A stretch of 64,000 bases of DNA from GCA-002733465 sp039969155. Lineage in GTDB: Bacteria > Pseudomonadota > Gammaproteobacteria > Enterobacterales > Kangiellaceae. Under the pieces are notes generated by a model. It was not told where the DNA came from. It worked only from the letters and a program-made list of their open reading frames with translations, and made no database searches. The stretch spans positions 1 to 64,000 of the forward strand of contig JBDVOJ010000032.1 of the NCBI GenBank assembly GCA_039969155.1, in the 5' to 3' direction. The translations under genes and the position numbers were made by a program. Below, one piece after another: positions 37,109 through 45,711 of this stretch (position 1 is the stretch's first letter; each line of letters opens with the position of its first letter).

Positions 37109-37179
37109 GGGTGTATAGCTCAAAGGTAGAGCGACCGGTTGTTAACCGGTTGATCAAGGTTCGAGTCCTTGTATGCCCG
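37109..37179 (+). tRNA. tRNA-Asn (GTT), CCA not encoded
   Basis: Acceptor GGGTGTA/TATGCCC, D-stem GCTC/GAGC, anticodon stem ACCGG/CCGGT around TTGTTAA, T-arm CAAGG-TTCGAGT-CCTTG, discriminator G. The following bases are CTA, not CCA, unlike its neighbours, so CCA must be added after transcription or the gene is decaying. Confidence 0.88.
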
Positions 37180-37204
37180 CTAGGTCCGATTTTTATAGTC
37201 GATC

Positions 37205-37280
37205 GGCATTGCGATGGTGAAGTTGATCGAGGCTTTACCCTACAGACCCATCACGGTGAAAGTCCGACTCGATCGTTTTT
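37205..37280 (+). ncRNA. Candidate pseudoknotted RNA element 1 (between tRNA-Asn and tRNA-Lys)
   Basis: GATGG (37213) can pair with CCATC (37248), and GATCGAG (37225) with CTCGATC (37268). The order 1-2-1'-2' is an H-type pseudoknot. A small hairpin CGG-TGAAAGT-CCG lies just before the last strand, and a T5 run follows. The GGTGAAAGTCCG core is shared with element 2. Confidence 0.4.
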
Positions 37281-37286
37281 AGTTTT

Positions 37287-37363
37287 GGGTTGCTAGCTCA
37301 ATTGGTAGCAGCATCCGGCTTTTAACCGGAAGGTTCCGAGTTCGAATCTCGGGCGGCCCACCA
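37287..37363 (+). tRNA. tRNA-Lys (TTT)
   Basis: 77 nt. Acceptor GGGTTGC/GCGGCCC, D-stem GCT/AGC with a C-C mismatch, anticodon stem TCCGG/CCGGA around CTTTTAA, T-arm CCGAG-TTCGAAT-CTCGG, A73 and CCA encoded. Fully foldable. Lys(TTT) is the classical target of PrrC-type anticodon nucleases. Confidence 0.92.
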
Positions 37364-37373
37364 AACATTCCAA

Positions 37374-37427
37374 CATCACGAACCGAGGTGTGATGATACT
37401 TTTTGACGGTGAAAGTCCGTACTCGGT
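37374..37427 (+). ncRNA. Candidate pseudoknotted RNA element 2 (between tRNA-Lys and tRNA-Gln)
   Basis: CATCAC (37374) pairs with GTGATG (37390), and ACCGAG (37382, inside the first loop) pairs with CTCGGT (37422), again an H-type pseudoknot. The hairpin ACGG-TGAAAGT-CCGT precedes the last strand. Only GGTGAAAGTCCG and the stem order are shared with element 1; stem sequences differ. Confidence 0.45.
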
Positions 37428-37431
37428 ATTT

Positions 37432-37506
37432 AGCTCTGTAGTGTAATTGGTAACACTCAAGATTTTGATTCTTGCATCGTTGGTTCGAACCCAGCCAGAG
37501 CTGCCA
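37432..37506 (+). tRNA. tRNA-Gln (TTG)
   Basis: 75 nt. Acceptor AGCTCTG/CAGAGCT with GCCA, D-stem GTGT/ACAC, anticodon stem CAAGA/TCTTG around TTTTGAT, T-arm GTTGG-TTCGAAC-CCAGC. It is the last tRNA of the array and lies 40 bp before the cREC-like gene, so the two may be co-transcribed. Confidence 0.92.
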
Positions 37507-37546
37507 AATACTAAACTAAAACTTCATGCCTTAAGGAGGATAAACC

Positions 37547-37858
37547 ATGAAACTATATTTAGACGATGTTCGTCCTGCTCCAGCAGGATGGAAGTTAGTG
37601 CGCTGGCCACAGGAAATGATTGAGCTTTTGATGACTGGTGCAGTCACGGATGTCAGCTTAGATCACGATCTAGGAGATGACAAACGAGGGACTGGATACG
37701 ATGTAATTACTTGGTTGGAAAAAGCGGTTGTTGACTACGGTTTGGTGCCACCAAATATTAAAGTTCACTCTGCGAATGTTCCTGCAAAAAAGCGAATGGA
37801 GCGAGGAATTAAATCGGTTAATCATCTCTATCAGTTTAGAAGTCGGTACTATTCGTAA
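37547..37858 (+). CDS. Cyclic-phosphate-processing receiver-like (cREC) protein
   Basis: A 103-residue receiver-fold protein starting MKLYLDDVRPAPAGWKLVRW, with VSLDHDLGDDKRGTGYDVITWLE. The paired acidic residues LDD and LDHDLGDD sit where response regulators hold their Mg/phosphorylation site, but the rest of the receiver is abbreviated. This matches the group described in comparative genomics as 'cyclic-phosphate processing receiver domain' (cREC), proposed to act on RNA ends bearing cyclic phosphate. AAGGAGG precedes the ATG. The position right after a tRNA array, in a window with two RtcB systems, supports an RNA-end role. Activity is not experimentally established to my knowledge. Confidence 0.75.
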   Translation: MKLYLDDVRPAPAGWKLVRWPQEMIELLMTGAVTDVSLDHDLGDDKRGTGYDVITWLEKAVVDYGLVPPNIKVHSANVPAKKRMERGIKSVNHLYQFRSRYYS

Positions 37859-38006
37859 TTTAATTTTCTAACGTAAGTTAGGACTTTTTTCTGAATCCCG
37901 CAATGGGATTCTGATAGGGAAATCTGCTGTACATGGATGTTTCTTTTACATAAAACTCAACGCGAAAACTAATTTGCTATACTTAACTTTAACAAGGAGA
38001 GAAATC

Positions 38007-38573
38007 ATGCAAGCTCAGATCTTGCGACTAAACAAAGCTGGACAAGCGATGGAGTGGATTAACTTTGAGTCCGCGGCTTGTTTGTACTCTAAAGACCAAG
38101 TGTTGTGGACATTTGGTGAAACTGCTGCACGTCTTAATGGTGGCCATTCGAGACTGACTGGAAAACGCTCTTTTCTTGATATCGCTTCGGTCATCGCTAC
38201 TGATGGTCAAATCCATCAACGACATAGTCGGGTGCCAGCCTTAAGCAACTACGCGCTATTCCAGCGAGATGAGCATTTGTGCATGTATTGCGGAAAGCCT
38301 TTTAGTCGTTCAGAGCTAACTCGTGATCATGTTATTCCGCAGGCTCGAGGAGGAAAAAACACTTGGACCAATTGTGTCGCGGCATGTAAACCTTGTAATA
38401 ATTTTAAGGGTTGTCGTACACCGGAAGAAGCTCACATGAGCTTATTAGCCGTTCCATTCCGACCTAATATTTCTGAGTATTTGGCCTTGGCCAATAGAAA
38501 TATATTAGCCGATCAAATGGAGTTTTTGGTGAAAGGTTTTTCAAATAACATGAGGGCAAAAATAAATGGTTAA
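38007..38573 (+). CDS. HNH endonuclease
   Basis: A 188-residue protein. The C-terminal half is a zinc-type HNH nuclease: CMYCGKPFSRSELTRDHVIP (CxxC, then the DH catalytic pair), ARGGKNTWTNCVAACKPCNN (Asn, then CxxC). The N-terminal about 80 residues (ILRLNKAGQAMEWINFESAA) are a conserved extension seen in the widespread 'HNH endonuclease' family of gammaproteobacteria. ATG 38007 is chosen over an upstream start at 37974 because AAGGAG lies 7 bases before it. Role unknown; the family is often housekeeping-like rather than mobile. Confidence 0.88.
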   Translation: MQAQILRLNKAGQAMEWINFESAACLYSKDQVLWTFGETAARLNGGHSRLTGKRSFLDIASVIATDGQIHQRHSRVPALSNYALFQRDEHLCMYCGKPFSRSELTRDHVIPQARGGKNTWTNCVAACKPCNNFKGCRTPEEAHMSLLAVPFRPNISEYLALANRNILADQMEFLVKGFSNNMRAKING

Positions 38574-38644
38574 CCTAGGTTAACCATTTCAATCATTTCG
38601 CTGACTCAACTAAGAGCTCCAATAATTCCTCAGCATAAAATAGT

Positions 38645-39511
38645 TTAGTTTTTGGGTCTAAGTTTCTCAATAACCTTTGCGTCTACCCAAAAAGTGTCGA
38701 CGTTGTCTTTTCCAACATTTCGATTAAAGAAAAGATATTTTCCATCAGGTGTAACCTGGGCGGCAAACTCAGATGCGGGCGTATTTATATCATTACCCAT
38801 CTTGATAGCCTCACCCCAAGCTCCGTCTTTCTTTCTAAAGCTGATAAATAGGTCAGCATTTCTTTCAGCGCTATTTCTTTGTCCATCCCAGATTATGTAG
38901 CTCTCGTCTGGTGCTATAAAAGGATGGGCATTAAATTCGCCGGTATTGATTTCTTTCGGTAGCGGTTCAGGTGCTTGCCTGACGCCATTTATCAGTCGAG
39001 AAATACGAAGAACACTATTATCCTCTGCTTCATCCAATACGTAAGTGCCGTTAGTTGATGCAGTTACTCGCATGATGCGTATATCCTCGAAGTCCGGACC
39101 CAATCGCTTTGGTTCAGACCAGCCGGCTTCTGTTCGCTCTTTATAACTTCGGCCAAAATACATGGTATTGCCATCTGGCGATAGAGTCGGAGTTCCCTTC
39201 CTTGGACCAATAACGCGCTCACGCCATTGATTATTTTCACTTTCAAAAATTACCATTTCCTGCTTGGGTTTTGTTTCGACATTAACTTCCCTGACCCAAT
39301 ATATTTCTTTTAAGCTAGGAGCAAAAACGACGCCGTATTCCCATCCTTTTGTTGAAATAATTCCAGGTGCAAACACTTTGGGTGTTAAACCTGGAGGTTC
39401 TTGTCCAAGGTAAGGGCCTGTATGGTTGGTTAATTTGTTTTGACTATCAACTTTGCCACTCATGGCTAGTGAGGCAAGTAATAAAATTATCGAAATAAAA
39501 GATATTTTCAT
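38645..39511 (-). CDS. Exported PD40/TolB-like beta-propeller protein
   Basis: 288 residues with a signal peptide (MKISFISIILLLASLAMSG). Repeated blade motifs with the PD40 pattern include TPTLSPDGNTMYFGRS, AHPFIAPDESYIIWDGQ and AAQVTPDGKYLFFNRN. Probably a periplasmic or extracellular six-bladed propeller used for binding. The ATG at 39511 follows GAGAGAGAAAC; a longer frame exists but overlaps the upstream gene. It lies 10 bp behind the serine hydrolase gene, so they form an operon. Confidence 0.8.
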   Translation of the reverse strand: MKISFISIILLLASLAMSGKVDSQNKLTNHTGPYLGQEPPGLTPKVFAPGIISTKGWEYGVVFAPSLKEIYWVREVNVETKPKQEMVIFESENNQWRERVIGPRKGTPTLSPDGNTMYFGRSYKERTEAGWSEPKRLGPDFEDIRIMRVTASTNGTYVLDEAEDNSVLRISRLINGVRQAPEPLPKEINTGEFNAHPFIAPDESYIIWDGQRNSAERNADLFISFRKKDGAWGEAIKMGNDINTPASEFAAQVTPDGKYLFFNRNVGKDNVDTFWVDAKVIEKLRPKN

Positions 39512-39521
39512 GTTTCTCTCT

Positions 39522-40739
39522 CTATTTGGCAAAGACTGGTAGAACGGCATTTTCAATCTGAGTCATGATTTTATCTTCTCTGTCATGGGCGGTAATGACA
39601 ATGGTCAAATCAAGCTCTGCAATGACGATGACTCTTTGTCCACCACCGCCCCAAGCAAAGGTTGCGTTATAGTTTTCATTGCCAACGGCTAAAGGCGCTT
39701 GATACCAGAAATAACCATAGCGATAGCTTTGAGGCATCCAGTCTTCGGTAGGTTTAACTAGACCGCTTGTTGCCTTGGCAAGATACTCTGAAGAAACAAG
39801 TTGTTCGCCATTCCACTGACCATTGTTGAGAACAACACTACCTAATTTCAGCATGTCGCGAGAAGTGAGGCTAACCATCCAACCGGCCTGTGGTAAACCA
39901 CTAATGTGGGTATCCCAGCTATAATTGCTAATATTTAATTTGTCGAGAATTTCATTTTTTATGAAATCTCGAGCGGTGCCGGGCACAACCGCGTCGATAA
40001 CGGTCATCACCAACATTGGATTATAATTACCATACATATAAGTTTGGGACTCAGCGGTAATCGGTTTACTTTTTTCAAGAAGGGTTTGAACAAGACCCTG
40101 GCCTTTTAACACTTCGGGTGTTTCTTTCTCGAGCGCTTCCCACTCCTCGCGATTCACGCTAAGCCCACCGTGCATGGTTAGCGCTTTATGCAAAGTGATT
40201 TTTTCAGCGCCGTCAGTAAACTTGGTTGGATCTAAGTCTTTTAGAAAACTGACCAAAGGTTTGTTCAAATCAGCCATGCTTAAATAGCCCAACTGAATGG
40301 CGCGACCTACAGCCAAACTAGTGTAAGCTTTTACCGCTGATGCTTGCGGGTGGGGTAAATTGATGCGGCCGCGTAAGTAATAGGATTCAAATATTAGTTT
40401 GTCTTTGTGGGCAATCAGTAGACTGTCGTATTTACCGTGTTTTTTATCGGCGATTTCTTTTGCCAGCTTAACAATTGAATCGGTCTCGCGACCATCAGCA
40501 GATAGTTTCCCCACCTGAATTTTGTCTTTTCTCTTTGCCGGAGCAGTATCAATGAAAGCTCGTTCGAGACGTGAGATATCTCGGAATTCGAGTTTCGCTT
40601 CTGCAGCTGTGGCCTCAGGTGCGAGTCTACTATTGGCTTTATCACCAGCTATGACAAAATTAGTAAGACAACCAAATAGAGCCGCGGTAACTAGAGCTCC
40701 AGACTTTAAGTTAGACGGTAGTTTGAAAGAAATTCTCAT
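39522..40739 (-). CDS. Beta-lactamase-fold serine hydrolase (class C-like)
   Basis: 405 residues with a signal peptide. The SxxK nucleophile motif is SAVK in HPQASAVKAYTSLAVGRA, and the Y-x-N-like motif is in MYGNYNPML. Late FAWGGGGQRVIVI provides the third (HxG/KTG-equivalent) strand. Such proteins are periplasmic esterases or D-aminopeptidases more often than beta-lactamases. Grouped with a PD40 protein and an esterase, opposite a CadC/ToxR-like regulator that probably controls the cluster. Confidence 0.88.
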   Translation of the reverse strand: MRISFKLPSNLKSGALVTAALFGCLTNFVIAGDKANSRLAPEATAAEAKLEFRDISRLERAFIDTAPAKRKDKIQVGKLSADGRETDSIVKLAKEIADKKHGKYDSLLIAHKDKLIFESYYLRGRINLPHPQASAVKAYTSLAVGRAIQLGYLSMADLNKPLVSFLKDLDPTKFTDGAEKITLHKALTMHGGLSVNREEWEALEKETPEVLKGQGLVQTLLEKSKPITAESQTYMYGNYNPMLVMTVIDAVVPGTARDFIKNEILDKLNISNYSWDTHISGLPQAGWMVSLTSRDMLKLGSVVLNNGQWNGEQLVSSEYLAKATSGLVKPTEDWMPQSYRYGYFWYQAPLAVGNENYNATFAWGGGGQRVIVIAELDLTIVITAHDREDKIMTQIENAVLPVFAK

Positions 40740-40812
40740 TGGTTTTCCTTTTGGCTATTTACAATAATGGTTAAATTAATGGTTTGTTTTGCTGATCTAG
40801 AAATCAGTTTTA

Positions 40813-41679
40813 TTATTCTTTTTCCTTCGGCTGCATGTTCGACAGCCATTTCACACTCTCAACACCTACCTGAGGGAAGGAGTCACTATGGCCTGACGAC
40901 TTAATAACAGAGTGCTTTATTGAAGATATGCCGTGGTATTGGTTATTTTTTAAAGTACTAATAAACTCTTCGACATGTGGAATCATTTTTGTCTCTAACT
41001 CGCCATAAGAAATAAAAACGTTGATGGCTAATTCTTTAGTCTTCAGTTTTGAGCTCTCTAGTGCAAACAGGTCGGCCACATCGCCTCGAACGCTTGGACT
41101 TCCGAGAATATAATTCTTAAAGGATTCGGGTTGAGCCATAAGCGCATAAGTACCAAAAAGACCGCCGGCAGAAAAACCGAAGTAGGTTCGATTATTCGGC
41201 TGGGTTCGATAGTTGCTTTCGACGTACTTAAAAACATCCTCTCGAATAAAGCGTAAGTGGCTATTTGCTTGGCCAAACTTTATTTTAGGGTGTTTTGGAT
41301 TAGTGCGCTTCTTGAATGAGTAATCGCCATATCGACTGAAATGAGCGCCATATTCTTGCTTTAGATCCTCAGGTATATCTTTCTGCCAAGAGACTCCGAC
41401 CAAAATAACATCTTCCATCATAAATTTTGTCGCACCTGAAAGTAGCTCCACATGCCAAATGGCATCGGTAAAATAAATCACAGGAAAGGTCTTATCTTGG
41501 TGCTTGGAATAGTTTTCCGGCAGTTTTATATATAACTCGTATTGCTTGTTGGATTGGCTGTCTTTGATGGGCTCTACTTGTATCTTTGGTAAGGCGAGCT
41601 TGGTTATTTCTCCAGCTTGGACTGCTGAATTGGAAAGCCAAGCTATAAGAAAACTTGTTAGAATCGCGCTAACTCTCAT
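40813..41679 (-). CDS. Alpha/beta hydrolase of the esterase-D/Fes-like family
   Basis: 288 residues with a signal peptide (MRVSAILTSFLIAWLSNSAVQA). The nucleophile elbow is YFGFSAGGLFGTYAL (Ser in GFSAGG), and a late His lies in SSGHSDSFPQVG. VIYFTDAIWHVELLSG corresponds to the oxyanion strand. The family (PF00756) includes siderophore esterases and acyltransferases; the substrate is undetermined. It is divergent from the winged-helix regulator across 260 bp. Confidence 0.85.
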   Translation of the reverse strand: MRVSAILTSFLIAWLSNSAVQAGEITKLALPKIQVEPIKDSQSNKQYELYIKLPENYSKHQDKTFPVIYFTDAIWHVELLSGATKFMMEDVILVGVSWQKDIPEDLKQEYGAHFSRYGDYSFKKRTNPKHPKIKFGQANSHLRFIREDVFKYVESNYRTQPNNRTYFGFSAGGLFGTYALMAQPESFKNYILGSPSVRGDVADLFALESSKLKTKELAINVFISYGELETKMIPHVEEFISTLKNNQYHGISSIKHSVIKSSGHSDSFPQVGVESVKWLSNMQPKEKE

Positions 41680-41939
41680 TGGTCTAATTACCTCTAAATT
41701 GTTGAATCCAATGCGATTGTTATCATTGGAGTTAAGTTGATGCCTAACTTAATTGAATCCAGAATAGAATGCCTGACGTCCACCTGATTTTTAAATGACG
41801 TTGGACTGAAAGAACAATTTAGTGATAATTATCAAATGGTTACAATCTTGGACTTAGAGTGTTTTCAACTTTGTGCTAGTATGACTTCGCTGGTTGTGGG
41901 TGACTTTTGTCGCCAATTTATATCTTGGATAACAAAGCT

Positions 41940-44153
41940 ATGGCTGCAAAATACTGGGTAGGCGATTTTTTCGTCGATTTAACTCGAAATCAGATTACTC
42001 AAAAAATGGACTCCAAAACGATTCCACCAAAAGCTTTGGCGGTTTTGACCTGTTTGGCAAAGAATGCCAACAGCGTGGTAAGTCATGATCAGATATTGTC
42101 CGAAGTTTGGCCTGATACGGTAGTAACACCCAATACCTTACAAAGAAGCATTGCTCAACTAAGAAAAGCGTTAGGTGAAGATAGTCAGTATCAGTCCTAT
42201 ATCAAGACTCACGCTAAACAGGGTTACAGCTTGGAAGTTGAAGTTCGATGGCAAGAGAACACAAACCAAGCATCTGATAGTGAGCCAGAGTCTTTTATTA
42301 TTACAGAGTCGCGCCTAAACAAAGACTCAACCTTACCTGAGGCAGGGAGTCAAGCACAGGCAAGCACGCAATCGCTAGATGCCGTCAAAGAAGGCGGTGT
42401 TCAGAGGAAGAGTAATTTCAAGCTAGTTTGGTATTTTTTAGGTTTCGCTATTGTTGGATTAATTGCAACCGCGGTATTTTCACCAAAACACCCTCCAGTA
42501 TTAACTATTGGAGAGATTCGCTCACTAACTAATTCAGATAATAAAGAATTAGCGAGTATTTACTCACCTGATGGCCAATATGTGGTCTTCCATCGATATT
42601 CTGAAGAATTTTGCCTCAACAACATTTGGGCGAAAAATATTGATACCCAAGAAGAAATACAATTAACCAATCGTTATGATTCATACGGGAGCCATAGCTT
42701 TTCCAAAGATGGCAACAAGCTAGTTTTCGTCCAATCTGGAAACTGTAATCAGCCGATAACACAGAAAACATGCTACAAGCTAATGAGTTTAGACTTTAAT
42801 AAAGCGTTACAATCGCCTCAGTCCGCCGAAGAGTTACTTGAGTGTAAAAATTCAAGAATACGTAATCCTAAATGGCTAAACAATAATGACATTAGTTTAT
42901 TTCAAAAGCAGACAGACCGCTGGAAGTTGGTTATCTATTCTATTAAGGATAATAAGACCGATGTGATCTACGAGATTGAGGATGGCATTTTATTGGACTA
43001 TGAGTATTCGGCTAAAGATGATCTTTTTGCTTTAACTAGTATCCATGCCGATGGATTAACTTATATTGAAATACTTAATTCTAGTGGGCAAATTCTATCA
43101 AGTAATGAGTTGCAGCGACTACCCGAGATCGCAAAGTTCAAATCGATCTACCCTAATTTTATGCCGAATCGAGAGCAGCTAATTTTTAGTACAGGGAGAC
43201 AGCTTTTTACCTTGTCATTCGATGGCAAAGTATCCAATATCAGTATTCCTCTTGATGAACCAATGGGGTCTCCAAAGTTTCATCCTACGGAAAAACGAAT
43301 GCTCGCTATTAAAGGACATTACGATAGTGATATTGGGACCATTCCGCTTGCCAGCCTGGTGGCAATGAACAACGACGAGAGTATTAATTCAAATGTCGAC
43401 AAATCGGTCCTAGAGCTTTCAATTTTAGAACGTTCTAATCAGGGAGAAGATAATGGTCAGTTTCAACCTAATGGCGAGTTAATCGCATTTAAATCGGAAC
43501 GTAGTGGTGAAGATCAAGTTTGGATATCTAGTGGTTCTAATGCAAGACCGATTTCGAATTTTCCAGTGGATACTTCCATATTCGGTATGGATTGGGCTGC
43601 AGATGGAAAGAGTCTCTTGGTCAATGTGGATAAAGAACTTGTTCAGGTATTTTTAGACTCGAATTCAAAAGCAATAGACTTTGACCTTCCAGTATTGCAG
43701 CTCTATCAATGGGACAGCTTAGCTAACACGGCATTAGTCTTGGCGCGTATTAAAGGAGTTTCGAAACTGGTTGAATTAAATTTAGATAATTCTGAGTATA
43801 CTCTAATTACAGATAAACAAGTAAATTGGGCACGAACCACAGATGTTGGACAACTGATTTATACTGACAGTAACGATAGATTTTGGAAGCCTGGACCAGC
43901 CGAAGATCAATTGATTGAAAAATTAGAGTTTCAAGGAAGCGAACGACGTTTTGTTATCAACAATAAGACTATCTACGGAATTAATGAGGGGCTTCAGCTT
44001 TGGTCTTATAACTTGCAGAGCGATGCTTATGAAGTACTCGGCAAGCTTCCCAATGATATTGATTACATCACAGACGTTAACCATGATAATTTATTATTAT
44101 CAGTAAAAATTGCCGCAAGAAAAGAGGTGGTTGAGCTGACTTATAATAATTAG
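41940..44153 (+). CDS. CadC/ToxR-like membrane transcription regulator with PD40 propeller
   Basis: 737 residues. The N-terminal OmpR/PhoB-type winged helix (about 1-100; GDFFVDLTRNQITQK, NANSVVSHDQILSEVWPDTV, TLQRSIAQLRKALGED) binds DNA. A Ser/Gln-rich linker, one TM helix (about 161-181, LVWYFLGFAIVGLIATAVF) and a periplasmic TolB-like propeller follow (SPDGQYVVFHRYS, SFSKDGNKLVFVQSG, FQPNGELIAFKSER). It should sense a periplasmic signal and regulate the divergent esterase/hydrolase/PD40 genes. The ATG at 41940 gives the canonical domain start; a TTG at 41907 would add 11 residues. Confidence 0.88.
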   Translation: MAAKYWVGDFFVDLTRNQITQKMDSKTIPPKALAVLTCLAKNANSVVSHDQILSEVWPDTVVTPNTLQRSIAQLRKALGEDSQYQSYIKTHAKQGYSLEVEVRWQENTNQASDSEPESFIITESRLNKDSTLPEAGSQAQASTQSLDAVKEGGVQRKSNFKLVWYFLGFAIVGLIATAVFSPKHPPVLTIGEIRSLTNSDNKELASIYSPDGQYVVFHRYSEEFCLNNIWAKNIDTQEEIQLTNRYDSYGSHSFSKDGNKLVFVQSGNCNQPITQKTCYKLMSLDFNKALQSPQSAEELLECKNSRIRNPKWLNNNDISLFQKQTDRWKLVIYSIKDNKTDVIYEIEDGILLDYEYSAKDDLFALTSIHADGLTYIEILNSSGQILSSNELQRLPEIAKFKSIYPNFMPNREQLIFSTGRQLFTLSFDGKVSNISIPLDEPMGSPKFHPTEKRMLAIKGHYDSDIGTIPLASLVAMNNDESINSNVDKSVLELSILERSNQGEDNGQFQPNGELIAFKSERSGEDQVWISSGSNARPISNFPVDTSIFGMDWAADGKSLLVNVDKELVQVFLDSNSKAIDFDLPVLQLYQWDSLANTALVLARIKGVSKLVELNLDNSEYTLITDKQVNWARTTDVGQLIYTDSNDRFWKPGPAEDQLIEKLEFQGSERRFVINNKTIYGINEGLQLWSYNLQSDAYEVLGKLPNDIDYITDVNHDNLLLSVKIAARKEVVELTYNN

Positions 44154-44200
44154 AACCACCGTACTCTAAAACTCTAGCTAGGTATGCGTACTTTGTAAGT

Positions 44201-44230
44201 TATGAAGCGACCTTTCGCTATCGCTTCATA
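44201..44230. terminator. Hairpin between converging genes
   Basis: TATGAAGCGA and TCGCTTCATA form a 10-bp stem with a 10-base loop in the gap between the regulator and the anti-sigma-like gene. No clear T-run, so termination is only probable. Confidence 0.45.
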
Positions 44231-44244
44231 GCTCAACGCCATCA

Positions 44245-44886
44245 TTAATTTCTTAAACTTTCCATTTCTAATACTAACTCATCAAGTTTCTTAAAAGATG
44301 AGCCGTATACTAGGTCAACATCTATCTTGTACAAATAACTCCCAAAGTTATAAAAAACACCTGTGATAACCAAAAAAGCGCTGGCAATATACCAAGGTAA
44401 ACCGAAAATTAGTGTGGTGTTTGGTGACTCTAGAACAATAGCGTTTATGATCGACCGAGCATCTTCTGAGTAAAGAAATCGAATTGCAAGTCCCATAAAC
44501 AACAATGAATAGAAATAGGAGAAGACCTTACAGAAAGTAGCTATCATCTCATCGCGCCAGGCGGAAAAGCCTTTTAAGTACTCATAACTATTGGTTGTTT
44601 TATCTAGTTTATCCAGTTGTTTCGAGCCCCTGTTTCCGATTAATACAAGGCCAGCCAACAAAACACTAATAAAACTTCCTAAATAAGGCAATCCAAATAT
44701 CAGTGACAAAACTAGAATGACCCCAATGCCAATAATAATCGCCTTTCGGTTGATAGAAAACATATAGTGAAACCTATCAATCAAGTTTTTAGACTTCTGG
44801 TTGTAAAGGTCATTAATTTTAGGAGCTACCAGTGAATCGTTTTCAATAAACCCCTCTTTCCAGATTGATTCTATAGACTTAGTCAT
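44245..44886 (-). CDS. Membrane protein coupled to the ECF sigma factor (possible anti-sigma)
   Basis: 213 residues. An N-terminal cytoplasmic helical segment (about 1-45, SIESIWKEGFIENDSLVAPK) is followed by four TM helices in two pairs (about 48-85 and 120-185). A C-terminal helix is LDELVLEMESLRN. The start overlaps the sigma-factor stop by one base (TAATG), so the two are translationally coupled. Position and topology suggest an anti-sigma factor, but I see no zinc HxxxCxxC motif, so the role is inferred. Confidence 0.65.
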   Translation of the reverse strand: MTKSIESIWKEGFIENDSLVAPKINDLYNQKSKNLIDRFHYMFSINRKAIIIGIGVILVLSLIFGLPYLGSFISVLLAGLVLIGNRGSKQLDKLDKTTNSYEYLKGFSAWRDEMIATFCKVFSYFYSLLFMGLAIRFLYSEDARSIINAIVLESPNTTLIFGLPWYIASAFLVITGVFYNFGSYLYKIDVDLVYGSSFKKLDELVLEMESLRN

Positions 44887-45380
44887 TAGCTATTTTCCTC
44901 GACATTTAAAATTTTCGATAGGCGATCTTTGATTCGCTTTATACGAACGCCTATATTGTTTTGATTGGTACCTATTATTGTTGCTATCTCCTGATAGCTG
45001 TGCTCTTCCAAATAGAGAAGTATTACTGCTCTATCTATCTCTGAGAGCTTTTTAATACCCGCATAGAGTCGATTAATTGACTCGTCATCAAACCCTTGGG
45101 AATCTTCCATAACTTCTTCAGGTAAACTGTCTGAAGCGAACTTATGCGGGTCGTTTTTACTCTTCTTAAGGTAGGTCAAACAAACGTTTAGCGATACTCG
45201 GTAAAGCCACGTTGACCATTCCGACTGACCAGAAAAATTGTGCCTACTTCGCCATATCTGCAAACAAACTTCCTGGTAATAGTTTTCAAAATCGTCTTGT
45301 GAATTAGTATACGCGCGACAAATTTTTATGATTATTCCAGCGTAAGGCAGAATTTTATTGATATAAAAATCAGCACCCAT
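44886..45380 (-). CDS. ECF-type RNA polymerase sigma factor
   Basis: 164 residues. Region 2 contains DDFENYYQEVCLQIWRSRHNF and WLYRVSLNVCLTYLKK. Region 4 contains SEIDRAVILLYLEEHSYQEI with the helix-turn-helix IATIIGTNQNNIGVRIKRIK. It would direct polymerase to a small regulon, usually including its own promoter. It is followed by the coupled membrane protein. The 331-bp region upstream (45381-45711) shows no gene and no promoter pattern that I can assign. Confidence 0.92.
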   Translation of the reverse strand: MGADFYINKILPYAGIIIKICRAYTNSQDDFENYYQEVCLQIWRSRHNFSGQSEWSTWLYRVSLNVCLTYLKKSKNDPHKFASDSLPEEVMEDSQGFDDESINRLYAGIKKLSEIDRAVILLYLEEHSYQEIATIIGTNQNNIGVRIKRIKDRLSKILNVEENS

Positions 45381-45711
45381 ACAAGGTATTAACTCCAGTT
45401 TTATAAAGATTTCTAAGGGTTAGTGGCCAGATTCCTAGATTATTACACGTTCATTGATATTTTTTTGGCAATTAATAGACTGGTGGCATTTTTCAAGTTA
45501 GCTATTTGTTGATGATGGCTTTGGAACGAACTAATTGCTTAACTGGCATAGAATATATAGACTCTGTAATCTAATATTTATCGGAATTTCAACAGTTTAA
45601 GATCGTTATGTAAGTTGATTTTGATAGTTGGTTTATTGGCTATTGAACAATAGGTTCGAAAAATCAGAAGCTTTGGAATAGTAAATATAAATGGAGAATT
45701 GGGGAGAATTA

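Noticed and set aside
37205..37427. Hammerhead ribozyme in the inter-tRNA spacers (GAAA and a TGATGA are present)
   Set aside because: The CTGANGA core is incomplete in one element and absent in the other, and the flanking stems do not fit; kept only as an unclassified pseudoknot.
35992..38573. Prophage remnant as the explanation of the tRNA array
   Set aside because: No integrase, capsid or lysis genes and no attachment-site duplication are visible; a phage origin of the tRNAs themselves remains possible.
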